NCBI RefSeq assembly: GCF_001612765.1
Contig: NZ_BDBB01000025.1
Location: forward strand, 1 to 64,000
Reading direction: 5' to 3'
DNA: 64,000 nucleotides
Source of the DNA: Nocardia arthritidis NBRC 100137
Lineage (GTDB): Bacteria; Actinomycetota; Actinomycetes; Mycobacteriales; Mycobacteriaceae
Positions within the stretch are counted from its first letter, which is position 1. Each line of letters begins with the position of its first letter. Shown here in pieces: positions 25,046 to 34,021 of this stretch. The notes under the pieces were generated by a model that saw only the letters and a program-made list of their open reading frames with translations, did not search any database and had not been told where the DNA came from. Both the position numbers and the translations under genes were made by a program.

Positions 25046-26380
25046 GTGACCATCGAACTGGAACGCACCCGCCCGGCGGTCACCCCCGCCGCCCGGGTCC
25101 ATGAGATCTTGTCGGCGAGCATCCTGGCCGACGGCTTCGACCTGGTGCTCGACCTCAACCGTTCCCGTGGCTGCCGCCTCGTCGACGAACGCGACGGCAG
25201 CCCCTACCTCGACATGTTCGGTTTCTTCGCCTCCAACGCGTTGGGCATGAACCATCCCGCCCTCGCCGAGGACCCGCAGTTCCTGGCCGAACTCACCGCC
25301 GCGGCGGTGAACAAGCCGAGCAACTCCGACATCTACACCGTCGAGATGGCCCGCTTCGTCGAGACCTTCGTGCGGGTGCTCGGCGATCCGCGGCTACCGC
25401 ACCTGTTCTTCATCGACGGCGGCGCCCTCGCGGTGGAGAATGCCCTCAAGATCGCGTTCGACTGGAAGAGCAGGCACAACGAATCCCAGGGCCGGGCAGC
25501 GGAACTCGGTACCAAAGTGCTGCACCTGACCGGCGCGTTCCACGGCCGCAGCGGGTACACCATGTCGCTCACCAACACCGATCCGGTGAAGACGGCGCGC
25601 TTCCCGAAGTTCGACTGGCCGCGCATCAAGTCCCCTTACGTCACCGACGCCTTCGACATCGAGGAGGCCGAGGCGTGCGCGCTGGCGCAGGCGCGGCGGG
25701 CGTTCGAGGAAAACCCGCACGACATAGCGTGTTTCATCGCCGAGCCGATCCAGGGCGAGGGCGGCGACCGGCACCTGCGTCCGCAGTTCCTGCAAGCCGT
25801 GCAGCAACTGTGTCACGAGCACGACGCGCTGTTCGTGCTGGACGAGGTGCAGACCGGCGTCGGCATGACCGGAACGGCCTGGGCCTACCAGCAACTCGGC
25901 CTGGCGCCGGACGTGGTCGCCTTCGGTAAGCGGACCCAGGTGTGCGGCGTCATGGCGGGTGGCCGCGTGGACGAGGTGCCCGACAACGTGTTCGCGGTCA
26001 GCTCCCGGCTCAACTCGACCTGGGGCGGCAACCTCGCCGACATGGTGCGCAGCAGGCGCATCCTGGAGGTGCTCGAGCGGGACGAGCTGATCGAACGGTC
26101 CCGGCCGCTGGGGGCGCACCTGCTCGAACGGCTGGGCGCGCTCGCCGCCCGGCACACCGATGTCAGCGAGCCGCGCGGGCGCGGCCTGATGTGCGCGATC
26201 ACGCTCTCGTCGTCCCGGCTGCGCGACGAGGTGCTCACCGCGCTGCGTGAGCGGGAGCGGGTGCTGATCCTCGGCACCGGCGAGCGGGGCATCCGGTTCC
26301 GGCCCCCGCTGACGGTCACCGGCGCCGAGCTGGACGAAGCCGTCGACGCCCTGGACCGGGTCCTGGCCGGCCTGGAATAG
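25046..26380 (+). CDS. lat: L-lysine 6-transaminase
   Basis: 444 residues from GTG 25046. This PLP class III aminotransferase transfers the epsilon-amino group of lysine to 2-oxoglutarate, giving aminoadipate semialdehyde. The family-specific start (AARVHEILSASILADGFDLV), the FFIDGGALAVENALKIAFDW segment, the FHGRSGYTMSLTNT loop, the Asp of VLDEVQTGVGMTG and the PLP Lys in VAFGKRTQVCGV all match Lat. It works with the pcd product: lysine to semialdehyde to 2-aminoadipate. In M. tuberculosis the orthologue is strongly starvation-induced. A large hairpin terminator follows. Confidence 0.95.
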   Translation: MTIELERTRPAVTPAARVHEILSASILADGFDLVLDLNRSRGCRLVDERDGSPYLDMFGFFASNALGMNHPALAEDPQFLAELTAAAVNKPSNSDIYTVEMARFVETFVRVLGDPRLPHLFFIDGGALAVENALKIAFDWKSRHNESQGRAAELGTKVLHLTGAFHGRSGYTMSLTNTDPVKTARFPKFDWPRIKSPYVTDAFDIEEAEACALAQARRAFEENPHDIACFIAEPIQGEGGDRHLRPQFLQAVQQLCHEHDALFVLDEVQTGVGMTGTAWAYQQLGLAPDVVAFGKRTQVCGVMAGGRVDEVPDNVFAVSSRLNSTWGGNLADMVRSRRILEVLERDELIERSRPLGAHLLERLGALAARHTDVSEPRGRGLMCAITLSSSRLRDEVLTALRERERVLILGTGERGIRFRPPLTVTGAELDEAVDALDRVLAGLE

Positions 26381-26389
26381 CCCACGAAC

Positions 26390-26444
26390 AGGAGGATCCG
26401 GGTCCGGTGCGCCCAGCGGGTGCGCCGGAATCCCGGATCCTCCT
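26390..26444 (+). terminator. Long hairpin after lat
   Basis: Outer arms AGGAGGATCCGGG and CCCGGATCCTCCT (13 bp, perfect) enclose a second, imperfect GC-rich stem (about CCGGTGCGCCC against GGGTGCGCCGG). It begins 10 bp after the lat stop. No T-run follows, but the stability suggests a terminator or a 3' protective structure. Confidence 0.65.
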
Positions 26445-26685
26445 CCTGGGCTCAGCATCCATGTCTTCACCACTCGCCGAGAAGGCACGGCACTCGAACC
26501 GACAGCGGATGTACCGGTGCCGCGCGTCCCACTCGTCGCCTCCGTTCCGTGCTGTCCGATCACCCGGAATCCTCTGGTGCGCACCCCCTCGGAAAGGTCC
26601 GCACGGGCTCACCATCCGGCCGTTATCCCGACGGGCGTACGGCGTGACGCGCCGCCCTGGCACCGGCGCGCCGGTCGTCGAGTGG

Positions 26686-27030
26686 TCAGGATATGACCGG
26701 ATGCAAGCCCAAACCCCCCTCGACGAAACGGCGGACGGACGTCAGCCCGGCGTCCAGGGCCGCTTCGTAGCCCGGGCGCGCCCACCCCGTCACCGCCGCG
26801 GTGCCGTCGCCCGCAGGCGTCGCTCCGATCTCGGCCACCAACTCGGCCGTGGTCGGTTCGCAGACCGCCCAGGAGAAATGCGTCTCCTCCGCCCAGCCCG
26901 CACTGCGCCGGGCCACATAGTCCGGCTCGGTGATGCCACCCTCGGCCAGGGCAGGACGGTCATCGATGCGGTCGTCGGCGCGCATGGCGCGCAGATACCA
27001 GGCACCCGCGTTGATCTCGATCGGCTCCAT
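26686..27030 (-). CDS. Short GNAT-like protein, possibly C-terminally truncated
   Basis: 114 residues from ATG 27030, which overlaps the stop of the upstream 57-residue gene (TGATG), a coupling that supports this start over GTG 27033. The N-terminus MEPIEINAGAWYLRAMRADD and a central WAVCEPTTAELVAEIG strand resemble the first half of RimJ-type GNAT acetyltransferases. The usual acetyl-CoA loop (R/Q-x-x-G-x-G/A) is missing, and the product ends soon after a GWARPGYEAAL helix. It is either a short family of its own or a truncated acetyltransferase. Frames beyond the stop did not restore a convincing C-terminal half. Confidence 0.55.
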   Translation of the reverse strand: MEPIEINAGAWYLRAMRADDRIDDRPALAEGGITEPDYVARRSAGWAEETHFSWAVCEPTTAELVAEIGATPAGDGTAAVTGWARPGYEAALDAGLTSVRRFVEGGLGLHPVIS

Positions 27031-27203
27031 CACCGTCCACCCGTTGCGCCGCGCCCGTAGCTGGCCGCGGCGACCAGCGCGTCGGTCACCACTCCGCCGA
27101 ATTCCGCGACGCCGACCGGCCTGGCTGCGACATGATCGGATGGCCGCGCCGCCATTTTCGCGCGTTTCGCGGTATCCAGGCTGATTTGGGGTAGCTCGGT
27201 CAT
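27030..27203 (-). CDS. Small hypothetical protein (57 aa)
   Basis: ATG 27203 opens a 57-residue frame (MTELPQISLDTAKRAKMAAR ... GRGATGGR) whose stop overlaps the next gene's start in TGATG. Codon bias is strong and the product is soluble and basic. No domain is recognised. The ribosome site is weak. It is divergent from the kinase gene with 30 bp between start codons, so the promoters must overlap or the mRNA is nearly leaderless. The overlap with the GNAT-like gene is the best evidence that it is real. Confidence 0.45.
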   Translation of the reverse strand: MTELPQISLDTAKRAKMAARPSDHVAARPVGVAEFGGVVTDALVAAASYGRGATGGR

Positions 27204-27233
27204 GAGGAAGAGGCTAGCGGGAGGTTTTACGAC

Positions 27234-28628
27234 ATGGGCGAGCTGTGGTTCGGCCACTACCGCCTCGATCGGCTGATAGGCAGCGGCGGGATGGGCGAGG
27301 TCTGGCTCGCGCACGACACCACCGCCGACCGTGCCGTCGCGTTGAAGGTACTGACCGCCGCGTACGCGGCGGACGCCAAATTCCGGCAGCGTTTCACCAG
27401 GGAGGCTCGGCTCGCCACCCAAGTGCGCGGGCCGCATCTGGTGCCGATCCATTCGTTCGGCGAACTCGACGGCCGCCTGTACATCGATATGGAGTTCATC
27501 GAAGGCTCCGACGTGGCCGCGCTGCTGCGGCGCGCGGGGCGGCTGGAACCCGAGCGCGCGATCGAGATCGTCGTGCAGACAGCCGCCGCGCTCGACATCG
27601 CGCATCGTGCGGGCCTGGTACACCGCGACGTGAAGCCGTCCAACATCATGGTGACGCCCAACGGCACCGCCTACCTGATCGACTTCGGGACCGCACAGCG
27701 CAGCGACCAGCCCGCGATCACCGCCACCGGCAATGTGGTGGGCACGCTGGCCTACATGGCGCCGGAGCGGTTCGACGGCTCGGCGGTGCCCCAGTCCGAT
27801 CAGTATGCGCTGGCCTGCGTGCTGTACGAGTGTCTCACCGGGCGACGGCCGTTCGACGACGGCGACCCGCCGCGCATGATGCGCGCCCACCTGATGCAAA
27901 CCCCTCCGCTCGCCTCCGCACTGGATCCGGCCCTGCCGCCCGCGCTGGACGCGGTGATCGCACGCGGCATGGCGAAAGATCCCGGCCTGCGCTGGTCCAG
28001 CGCCGGGGAACTGGCATCGGCCGGGTACGCGGCCCTGACGGGCCAGGACGCCACCACGGTCGAGCTCGCGTCGTCGGTGCCGACCTTCGTGCTCCCGCCG
28101 CCGCGTGGGGTCGTCCGGACCGGCCCCGCGTCCGAAGCGCGAACGCCTTCCGGATCGCGTCTGGCGCTGGTGGCTCTCGCGGCGCTGGTCGCGCTGGTCG
28201 CCGGGTCGCTGTGGCTCGGGCACCCGGACGCGGCCGACGCGGGACCGGCCACCGCTCCCGTCCCGTCTCCGAAGCAGCAACCGTCCGCGCCGCCGTCGCA
28301 CGTGCCGGCCACGCGGATGCCGGTGCCCATCTCGGCGCCGATCCTGGTACTGCCCGGCGCGGGTCAGCCGTGCGACCCGGTGGTGGACCTGCACAGTGTC
28401 ACCGTGGACGGCCTCGAGCTGACCTGCACTCCGTTGGCGGACCGGTCGAGCTGGCTTCCGGCAGCGCCGGACGCGGGCGGTGTCGCCGCGGAGAACGTCG
28501 ACGACTCGAACTTGTCCGGACAGCCCGCCTCCGACGACAAGCCCGGCCGGGGCAAGCCCGATCACGCGAACCAAGGCAACGGCAACGGCAACGGCAACGG
28601 CAAGCCCAAGGCCAAGCCGGGTAAGTAG
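27234..28628 (+). CDS. Eukaryotic-type Ser/Thr protein kinase, membrane anchored
   Basis: 464 residues from ATG 27234 with GGGAGG upstream. A PknB-like kinase domain fills residues 8-270: glycine loop IGSGGMGEVW, ATP Lys38, catalytic HRDVKPSN (Asp132), DFG at 150-152 and activation-loop GTLAYMAPERF. One transmembrane helix at about 309-328 leads to an external tail that is Pro-rich, has Cys in GQPCDPVVDL and LTCTPL (a possible disulphide), and ends in a low-complexity GN repeat and basic residues. The external part resembles no PASTA sensor. The gene is 168 bp before a second, paralogous kinase, so the pair arose by duplication followed by replacement of sensor parts. Confidence 0.92.
   Translation: MGELWFGHYRLDRLIGSGGMGEVWLAHDTTADRAVALKVLTAAYAADAKFRQRFTREARLATQVRGPHLVPIHSFGELDGRLYIDMEFIEGSDVAALLRRAGRLEPERAIEIVVQTAAALDIAHRAGLVHRDVKPSNIMVTPNGTAYLIDFGTAQRSDQPAITATGNVVGTLAYMAPERFDGSAVPQSDQYALACVLYECLTGRRPFDDGDPPRMMRAHLMQTPPLASALDPALPPALDAVIARGMAKDPGLRWSSAGELASAGYAALTGQDATTVELASSVPTFVLPPPRGVVRTGPASEARTPSGSRLALVALAALVALVAGSLWLGHPDAADAGPATAPVPSPKQQPSAPPSHVPATRMPVPISAPILVLPGAGQPCDPVVDLHSVTVDGLELTCTPLADRSSWLPAAPDAGGVAAENVDDSNLSGQPASDDKPGRGKPDHANQGNGNGNGNGKPKAKPGK
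28575..28604 (+). repeat. Hexanucleotide tandem repeat in the kinase 3' end
   Basis: Four exact GGCAAC units followed by GGCAAG encode a Gly-Asn repeat in the extracytoplasmic tail. The 6-bp unit keeps frame when copies are gained or lost, so repeat number may vary between strains without breaking the gene. Confidence 0.8.
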
Positions 28629-28796
28629 CCGGCCCGTCGCGGACTGTCGTCGAGCACACAGTGGTGCGGGACGCGGGGTGCGGTTACGCTCCGAATGAGG
28701 CCGCTTCTTCGGTGTCGGCGCGGTGAGCTGCTGATTTCCGTTTTCCACGGGTGGCGGCCGGGTCGACCAGATGTCAACGGTGACTGGAGGTTCGCG

Positions 28797-30851
28797 ATGG
28801 GGGAGGTGCGATTCGGGGGTTACCGGCTGGAGCGACCGCTCGGCAAGGGCGGCATGGGTCAGGTCTGGCTGGCGTACGACATGGTAGCGGCGCGACGGGT
28901 GGCGTTGAAGCTCCTGCCCGCCGATCTCGCGGCCGCGCCGGGATACCGCAAGCGGTTCGAGCGTGAAGCCGAAGCCGTGGCGCAGTTGCGCGACCCGCAC
29001 GTGCCGCGGATCCACCGATTCGGCGAGATCGGCGGCCGGCTCTACATCGACATGCAATTCGTCGAGGGCGCCGACCTGGCGGGCAAGCTGGTGGCCGAGG
29101 GCCCGATGTCACCGGCCGTCGCGATCGGCGTCATCGGCCACGTCGCCGCCGCGCTCGATGTGGCGCACCGGGCCGGGCTGGTGCACCGCGATGTCAAACC
29201 GTCGAACATCGTCGTCCATCCCAGTGGCTTCACCTATCTGATCGACTTCGGCATCGCGCACGGGCTCGGACAGACGGCCGTGACCGCCACCGGCATGGCG
29301 ATCGGCACCCTCGCGTACATGGCCCCGGAACGGTTCAGCGGCAAGGCGGACGGACGCGCCGACGTTTACTCGCTGGCCTGCGTGCTCTACGAATGCCTCA
29401 CCGGTGCGCGGCTCTACGGTGACACCGATCCCGCGCAGCAGATGCATGCCCACCTGATGGCGCCGCCCCCACGTGCCGGTTCGGTGTGCGCCGCCGTCCC
29501 CGCCGCGCTGGACGCCGTGATCGCTCGCGGTCTGGCGAAGGAGCCGAGCGAAAGATTTCCCACCGCAGGAGAATTCGCCGCTGCCGCGCGAGCCGCGATC
29601 GGCGCGTCCGCTCCGGAGCCGGTAGCCGTGCCGCCGTCCGGATCGGATCGCCCGGCGACGAAGCCGTTGACCGGTGTCGATTCCGTGCCGGCCTCGGGGT
29701 CTTCGCACCGCTCCGGAGTCGACGATCTGGCGAACCCCGCTGCGCAGGAAAGGCCTTCGCCTCGAACGGACTCGAAAGCCGACGCGGCCGCACCGGAATC
29801 CGTGGGCTCCGAGCCACTGCGGCGAACCCCTACCCCGACCAAAGTTATGCCGAACCCGGGCCCTATGCCGACCCTTGTGGCCACCAGGCTCGACTGGTCG
29901 ACAGTCGCGCCCAATCCTGGACCGATTCAGCGTGTTCCGAGTCCGGGCTCGTCACCACAGAGATACGCCGGTGCGCAGCGTCCGCCCGCAGCCACCGGTT
30001 ATCCCGTTGCAGGACAGTCGTATCCAGCAGGGCGGTGGTACCGGACCGGGTCGTATCCCGCCGAACCTGTCCGGGGCGCACAGCCGGGGTGGCAGGAACG
30101 GTTGCTCGCTCGCGTGCTTCCCCCGAAGCACGGCCCGGTCGCATCGCCGTATCGTGCGCCGGCGCGAAAGGTCTTCCCAGCGGTCCAGCGTCCGGCACCG
30201 CCGGTCGCGCAGCGTCGCCCGGGCGTCCCGGTCCCGCAGCGTCGGCCGCGACGTCACCGGAGTCTGCTGTCGAAGATGATCGGCGCGCTGATCGTGGTGT
30301 TCCTGGCGCCGTTCGCGTTCGCGGCGGGCTGTGTCGCGTTGATCGCGGCGGGAACCAGGGCCGGCGATTCCGGCGCGCCCGCGCCCACCTTGCCGCCCTC
30401 GGCGGTGGCGGTGGAGAACCCCGGGCCACCCGGGGACGACCGCGCATCCGATCCGGCCGCCGTGGCGCCGGTGGGCAGTCCCGTGCGCGACGGCAAATTC
30501 GAGTTCCTCGTGACGAACGTCGACACGGGTGTGGCACGAGTCGGTTTGCAGCGGGCCACGGGCGCGTTCCTGATCGTCACGCTGACCGTCCGGAATATCT
30601 CCGACGAGACGAAGTGGTTCCTCCCGATGGGCCAACGCCTGCTGGACGCGCAGAACACGCCCTTCGACCACAACGCCACAGCCACCATGTGGCAGAACAC
30701 CCAGCAGCGCCTCGGCTACTCCTTCGAGCTGCGCCCCGGACAGTCCGCCACCACCCAGCTCGTGTTCGACCTGCCCCGGACGGCGACCCCCGACCACTTG
30801 GAACTGCACGACTTCGTCCTCTCCGGTGGCGTGCGAGTCCACATCGCCTGA
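28797..30851 (+). CDS. Eukaryotic-type Ser/Thr protein kinase with DUF4352-like sensor
   Basis: 684 residues from ATG 28797, with GGAGG upstream; earlier in-frame codons lie in untranslated-looking DNA. The kinase domain (residues 8-270) is co-linear with the preceding kinase: Lys38, HRDVKPSN, DFG at 150-152, GTLAYMAPERF. A long Pro/Ser/Arg-rich cytoplasmic linker (about 280-510) follows, then one membrane helix (MIGALIVVFLAPFAFAAGCV) and an external domain with VTLTVRNISDETKWF, FELRPGQSATTQLVFDLP and a final VLSGGVRVHIA. This matches the DUF4352/telokin-like fold of secreted immunoprotective proteins. The external domain is a likely ligand or stress sensor. Confidence 0.92.
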   Translation: MGEVRFGGYRLERPLGKGGMGQVWLAYDMVAARRVALKLLPADLAAAPGYRKRFEREAEAVAQLRDPHVPRIHRFGEIGGRLYIDMQFVEGADLAGKLVAEGPMSPAVAIGVIGHVAAALDVAHRAGLVHRDVKPSNIVVHPSGFTYLIDFGIAHGLGQTAVTATGMAIGTLAYMAPERFSGKADGRADVYSLACVLYECLTGARLYGDTDPAQQMHAHLMAPPPRAGSVCAAVPAALDAVIARGLAKEPSERFPTAGEFAAAARAAIGASAPEPVAVPPSGSDRPATKPLTGVDSVPASGSSHRSGVDDLANPAAQERPSPRTDSKADAAAPESVGSEPLRRTPTPTKVMPNPGPMPTLVATRLDWSTVAPNPGPIQRVPSPGSSPQRYAGAQRPPAATGYPVAGQSYPAGRWYRTGSYPAEPVRGAQPGWQERLLARVLPPKHGPVASPYRAPARKVFPAVQRPAPPVAQRRPGVPVPQRRPRRHRSLLSKMIGALIVVFLAPFAFAAGCVALIAAGTRAGDSGAPAPTLPPSAVAVENPGPPGDDRASDPAAVAPVGSPVRDGKFEFLVTNVDTGVARVGLQRATGAFLIVTLTVRNISDETKWFLPMGQRLLDAQNTPFDHNATATMWQNTQQRLGYSFELRPGQSATTQLVFDLPRTATPDHLELHDFVLSGGVRVHIA

Positions 30852-30946
30852 ACGCCTCGGCGCCTCACCACCGCGCCGCGCCGTTGAGCTGACCCGCGAT
30901 GAATATTTACCGTGCGCCCGCTGGAGCGGAGGCGGGCCGAAGTCGG

Positions 30947-31885
30947 TCAGGCGGCTGGGATGACGGCGGAGAGCGCGCCGAGCACGGCTGTGCGGCCGAT
31001 TTGCAGAGCCCTGGCGAGCAGTGTGGTGTCCCGGGCGGCGCTGTCCACGTCCGGAGAGCCGAGGGGCGGGTGGATCTGCAGCACGGAGTCGCCGAGTTCG
31101 GCGAGGGCCCGGTCCTCGAGGTCCTGTTGCCGGGGGCGTTCGAGCCAGGCCCGGTACGCGCCGGGGGCCACGGCGCGTAGATAGCCGCCGCCGACGATCT
31201 GGTGCAGGCGCGAGGCGGGCGGGCGCCGTTCGTCCACCCTCCGGGTACGCAGGACCAAGGCATGGGTGGCGCCCGCGCGGACCGCGGTGCGGATCGGCAC
31301 TGTCTCGGAGAGACCGCCGTCGAAGTAGGCCGAACTGCCCAGGGCGACCGGCGGCCCGGCCAGGATCGGCAGGCCCGCCGACGCGCGCAACGCACGCATG
31401 AGCGTCTGCTTGTCGGTGATGTGCGGATGCAGATCGACCGCCTGCCCGGTCCGGATATCAGTGGCGATCGGATGGAAGGTCGTGGAGTTGGCCAGGATCG
31501 CGTCGAAATCCATCGGTTCGACGCCGTCGTACACCTGGTGCACGAGATACCGCAGATCGAAAGCCGGACGCCCGCGCAGGAGCCGGGCCGGGTCGACGGC
31601 GCGGCGCATGATCTCCGGGTCGGTCCAGGAGCGCATGCCGGGGATCGCACGCCCGCACAGCAGCCAGGCGCCGTTGATCGCGCCTGCCGACGTGCCGTAT
31701 ACGGCGTCGAACACCCCGGCGAGCCCGAGTTCCTCCAGCGCCGACACCATGCCGCTGGAATACACGCCCCGGCTGCCGCCACCCTCTATCACCAGCACCA
31801 GGCGGTGACCGTCGGCGCGGCCGGCCGTGGCGCGCCTCGCGCGGATCACCTCCGCGACGGGGGAGAGGCTTGTCGAGCTGGTCAC
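30947..31885 (-). CDS. Patatin-like phospholipase
   Basis: 312 residues from GTG 31885, where a GAGGTG-like site precedes and homologous sequence begins. It has the full patatin dyad set: oxyanion motif GGGSRGVYSSG, nucleophile GTSAG (VYGTSAGAINGAW) and the catalytic Asp in AYFDGGLSE. This group includes bacterial proteins of the RssA/YjjU type that act as acyl hydrolases. No signal peptide is present, so it is cytosolic. It lies downstream of accA3 on the same strand but past a strong terminator, so it has its own promoter. Confidence 0.92.
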   Translation of the reverse strand: MTSSTSLSPVAEVIRARRATAGRADGHRLVLVIEGGGSRGVYSSGMVSALEELGLAGVFDAVYGTSAGAINGAWLLCGRAIPGMRSWTDPEIMRRAVDPARLLRGRPAFDLRYLVHQVYDGVEPMDFDAILANSTTFHPIATDIRTGQAVDLHPHITDKQTLMRALRASAGLPILAGPPVALGSSAYFDGGLSETVPIRTAVRAGATHALVLRTRRVDERRPPASRLHQIVGGGYLRAVAPGAYRAWLERPRQQDLEDRALAELGDSVLQIHPPLGSPDVDSAARDTTLLARALQIGRTAVLGALSAVIPAA

Positions 31886-31969
31886 CGCAACACGATACGA
31901 CACCTCGGTGTGCGGATCCGGTCCAGCGGAGGCAGCACGCGTGACGACGGAGGGACTGCCGTGTGAACA

Positions 31970-32011
31970 GCGGAGCGGGCGCGGGACCTCGTTGTCCCGC
32001 GCCCGCTCCGC
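31970..32011 (-). terminator. Terminator downstream of accA3
   Basis: An 18-bp perfect stem (arm GCGGAGCGGGCGCGGGAC) with a 6-base loop begins 8 bp after the accA3 stop on the minus strand and is followed by TGTTC. Its strength implies accA3 is transcribed apart from the patatin gene. Confidence 0.75.
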
Positions 32012-32018
32012 GACGTTG

Positions 32019-33824
32019 CTACTTGATCTCTGCGAGAACGGTGCCCTGCGTGATCGCCGCGCCCGTCTCGACGGACAGGCCGGTGACCACACCCGCCTTG
32101 TGGGCGTTGACCGGGTTCTCCATCTTCATGGCCTCGAGCACCACGATCAGATCGCCCGCCTCGACCGACTGGCCCTCTTCCACGGCGACCTTGACGACGG
32201 TGCCCTGCATCGGAGCGGTGACCGCGTCACCGGAGGCCGCGCCGCCGCCGGCGCCGCCACGCTTGCGCGGCTTGGGCTTCTTGCGGATCACACCGGCGCC
32301 GTTACCCGCCGCGCCGGCCGCACCGGCGCCGACGGTGAAGTTGCCCGGCAGCGAGACCTCGACCCGGCGGCCGCCGACCTCGACGACGACCTTCTGACGC
32401 GGCTGATCCTCATCCTCGTCGGCAGGGGCGCCCGCACCGGTGAACGGCTCGACGGTGTTGACCCACTCGTTTTCGATCCACTTGGTGTAGACGTCGAACT
32501 TCTCGCCGTCACCGATGAACGCCGGATCCTCGACGATCGCCCGGTGGAACGGGATGACCGTGGCCAGGCCGTCGACCTCGAACTCGGCCAGCGCGCGCCG
32601 CGCCCGCTCCAGCGCCTGCATGCGGTTCTCGCCGGTGACGATCAGCTTGGCCAGCATCGAGTCGAACTGCCCGCCGATCACGCTGCCCTCCACCACGCCG
32701 GAGTCCACGCGCACACCGGGGCCCGACGGCTCCTTGTACACGGTGACCGGGCCGGGGGCGGGCAGGAAGCCGCGGCCGGCGTCCTCGCCGTTGATGCGGA
32801 ACTCGAAGGCGTGGCCGCGCGGCGTCGGGTCCTCGGTGATCTCCAGCTTCTCGCCGTTGGCGATGCGGAACTGCTGGCGAACCAGGTCGATGCCCGCGGT
32901 CTCCTCGGTGACCGGGTGCTCGACCTGCAGCCGGGTGTTCACCTCGAGGAAGGAGACGGTCTCGCCCTGCACCAGGTACTCGACGGTGCCCGCGCCGTAG
33001 TAGCCGGCTTCCTTGCAGATGGCCTTGGCCGAGGCGTGGATCTTCGCGCGCACCTCGTCGGACAGGAACGGCGCGGGGGCCTCCTCGACGAGCTTCTGGA
33101 AGCGCCGCTGCAGCGAGCAGTCGCGGGTGCCCGCGACGATGACGTTGCCGTGCTTGTCGGCGATGACCTGCGCCTCGACGTGGCGGGCCTTGTCCAGGTA
33201 CTGCTCGACGAAGCACTCGCCGCGACCGAAGGCGGCGGTGGCCTCGCGGACGGCCGAGTCGTACAGCTCCGGGATCTCCTCGATGGTGTGCGCGACCTTC
33301 ATACCGCGGCCGCCACCACCGAAAGCGGCCTTGATCGCGACCGGCACACCGTACTTCTTCGCGAACTCGACGACCTCGGTCGCGTCCTTGACCGGGTCCT
33401 TGGTGCCCGCGGCCATCGGCGCCTTCGCGCGCTCGGCGATGTGCCGCGCGGTGACCTTGTCGCCCAGGTCGCGAATGGACTGCGGGGAGGGGCCGATCCA
33501 GATCAGCCCGGCGTCGATGACGGCCTGGGCGAAGTCGGCGTTCTCGGAGAGGAAGCCGTAACCGGGGTGGATGGCGTCGGCGCCGGACTTGGCAGCGGCG
33601 TCGAGGATCTTGTCGAACACGAGGTACGACTCGGCCGAGGTCTGGCCGCCCAGGGCGAATGCCTCGTCGGCGAGCTTGACGAACGGGGCATCGGCGTCCG
33701 GCTCGGCGTAGACCGCGACGCTGCCGATACCGGCGTCTTTGGCCGCCCGGATCACGCGCACGGCGATCTCGCCTCGGTTAGCTACGAGTACCTTTGTGAT
33801 CCGCGCGCTGGCATGGCTGGGCAC
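32019..33824 (-). CDS. accA3: Acyl-CoA carboxylase alpha subunit (biotin carboxylase + BCCP)
   Basis: 601 residues from GTG 33824, with AGGAGG just upstream. The N-terminal biotin carboxylase domain (ITKVLVANRGEIAVRVIRAA, ATP-grasp KAAFGGGGRGMKV, catalytic EVNTRLQVEHPVTEE) carboxylates biotin with bicarbonate and ATP. A charged, Gly-rich linker leads to the biotinyl domain with VLEAMKMENP, biotin being on Lys567. AccA3 is the shared alpha chain for acetyl-, propionyl- and long-chain acyl-CoA carboxylases supplying fatty-acid and mycolic-acid synthesis. Its beta (accD5), epsilon (accE5) and biotin ligase (birA) partners lie 2-6 kb away. Confidence 0.97.
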   Translation of the reverse strand: MPSHASARITKVLVANRGEIAVRVIRAAKDAGIGSVAVYAEPDADAPFVKLADEAFALGGQTSAESYLVFDKILDAAAKSGADAIHPGYGFLSENADFAQAVIDAGLIWIGPSPQSIRDLGDKVTARHIAERAKAPMAAGTKDPVKDATEVVEFAKKYGVPVAIKAAFGGGGRGMKVAHTIEEIPELYDSAVREATAAFGRGECFVEQYLDKARHVEAQVIADKHGNVIVAGTRDCSLQRRFQKLVEEAPAPFLSDEVRAKIHASAKAICKEAGYYGAGTVEYLVQGETVSFLEVNTRLQVEHPVTEETAGIDLVRQQFRIANGEKLEITEDPTPRGHAFEFRINGEDAGRGFLPAPGPVTVYKEPSGPGVRVDSGVVEGSVIGGQFDSMLAKLIVTGENRMQALERARRALAEFEVDGLATVIPFHRAIVEDPAFIGDGEKFDVYTKWIENEWVNTVEPFTGAGAPADEDEDQPRQKVVVEVGGRRVEVSLPGNFTVGAGAAGAAGNGAGVIRKKPKPRKRGGAGGGAASGDAVTAPMQGTVVKVAVEEGQSVEAGDLIVVLEAMKMENPVNAHKAGVVTGLSVETGAAITQGTVLAEIK

Positions 33825-34021
33825 TGAGCCTCCTGTGTGCATTCTTCTGGTCGCTTCGCCGGGGGTGGGGTCGCTGTGCAGCCTCCGCTCCCAAAATCGA
33901 CTTGTTTACGTCTCGGGCGAGTGTAGGCAGTCTGCCAACAGACGCCGAACTCGGCTAGCCCTACTCAACAGTAGGTCGCGGATCACAACGCACGCGGTCT
34001 GTGTTTGGGACCGCACCCGAC

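Noticed and set aside
26445..26685. Frameshifted C-terminal half of the GNAT-like protein
   Set aside because: Reading on in the other two minus frames gave no recognisable acetyl-CoA-binding motif, so I could not support a frameshift.
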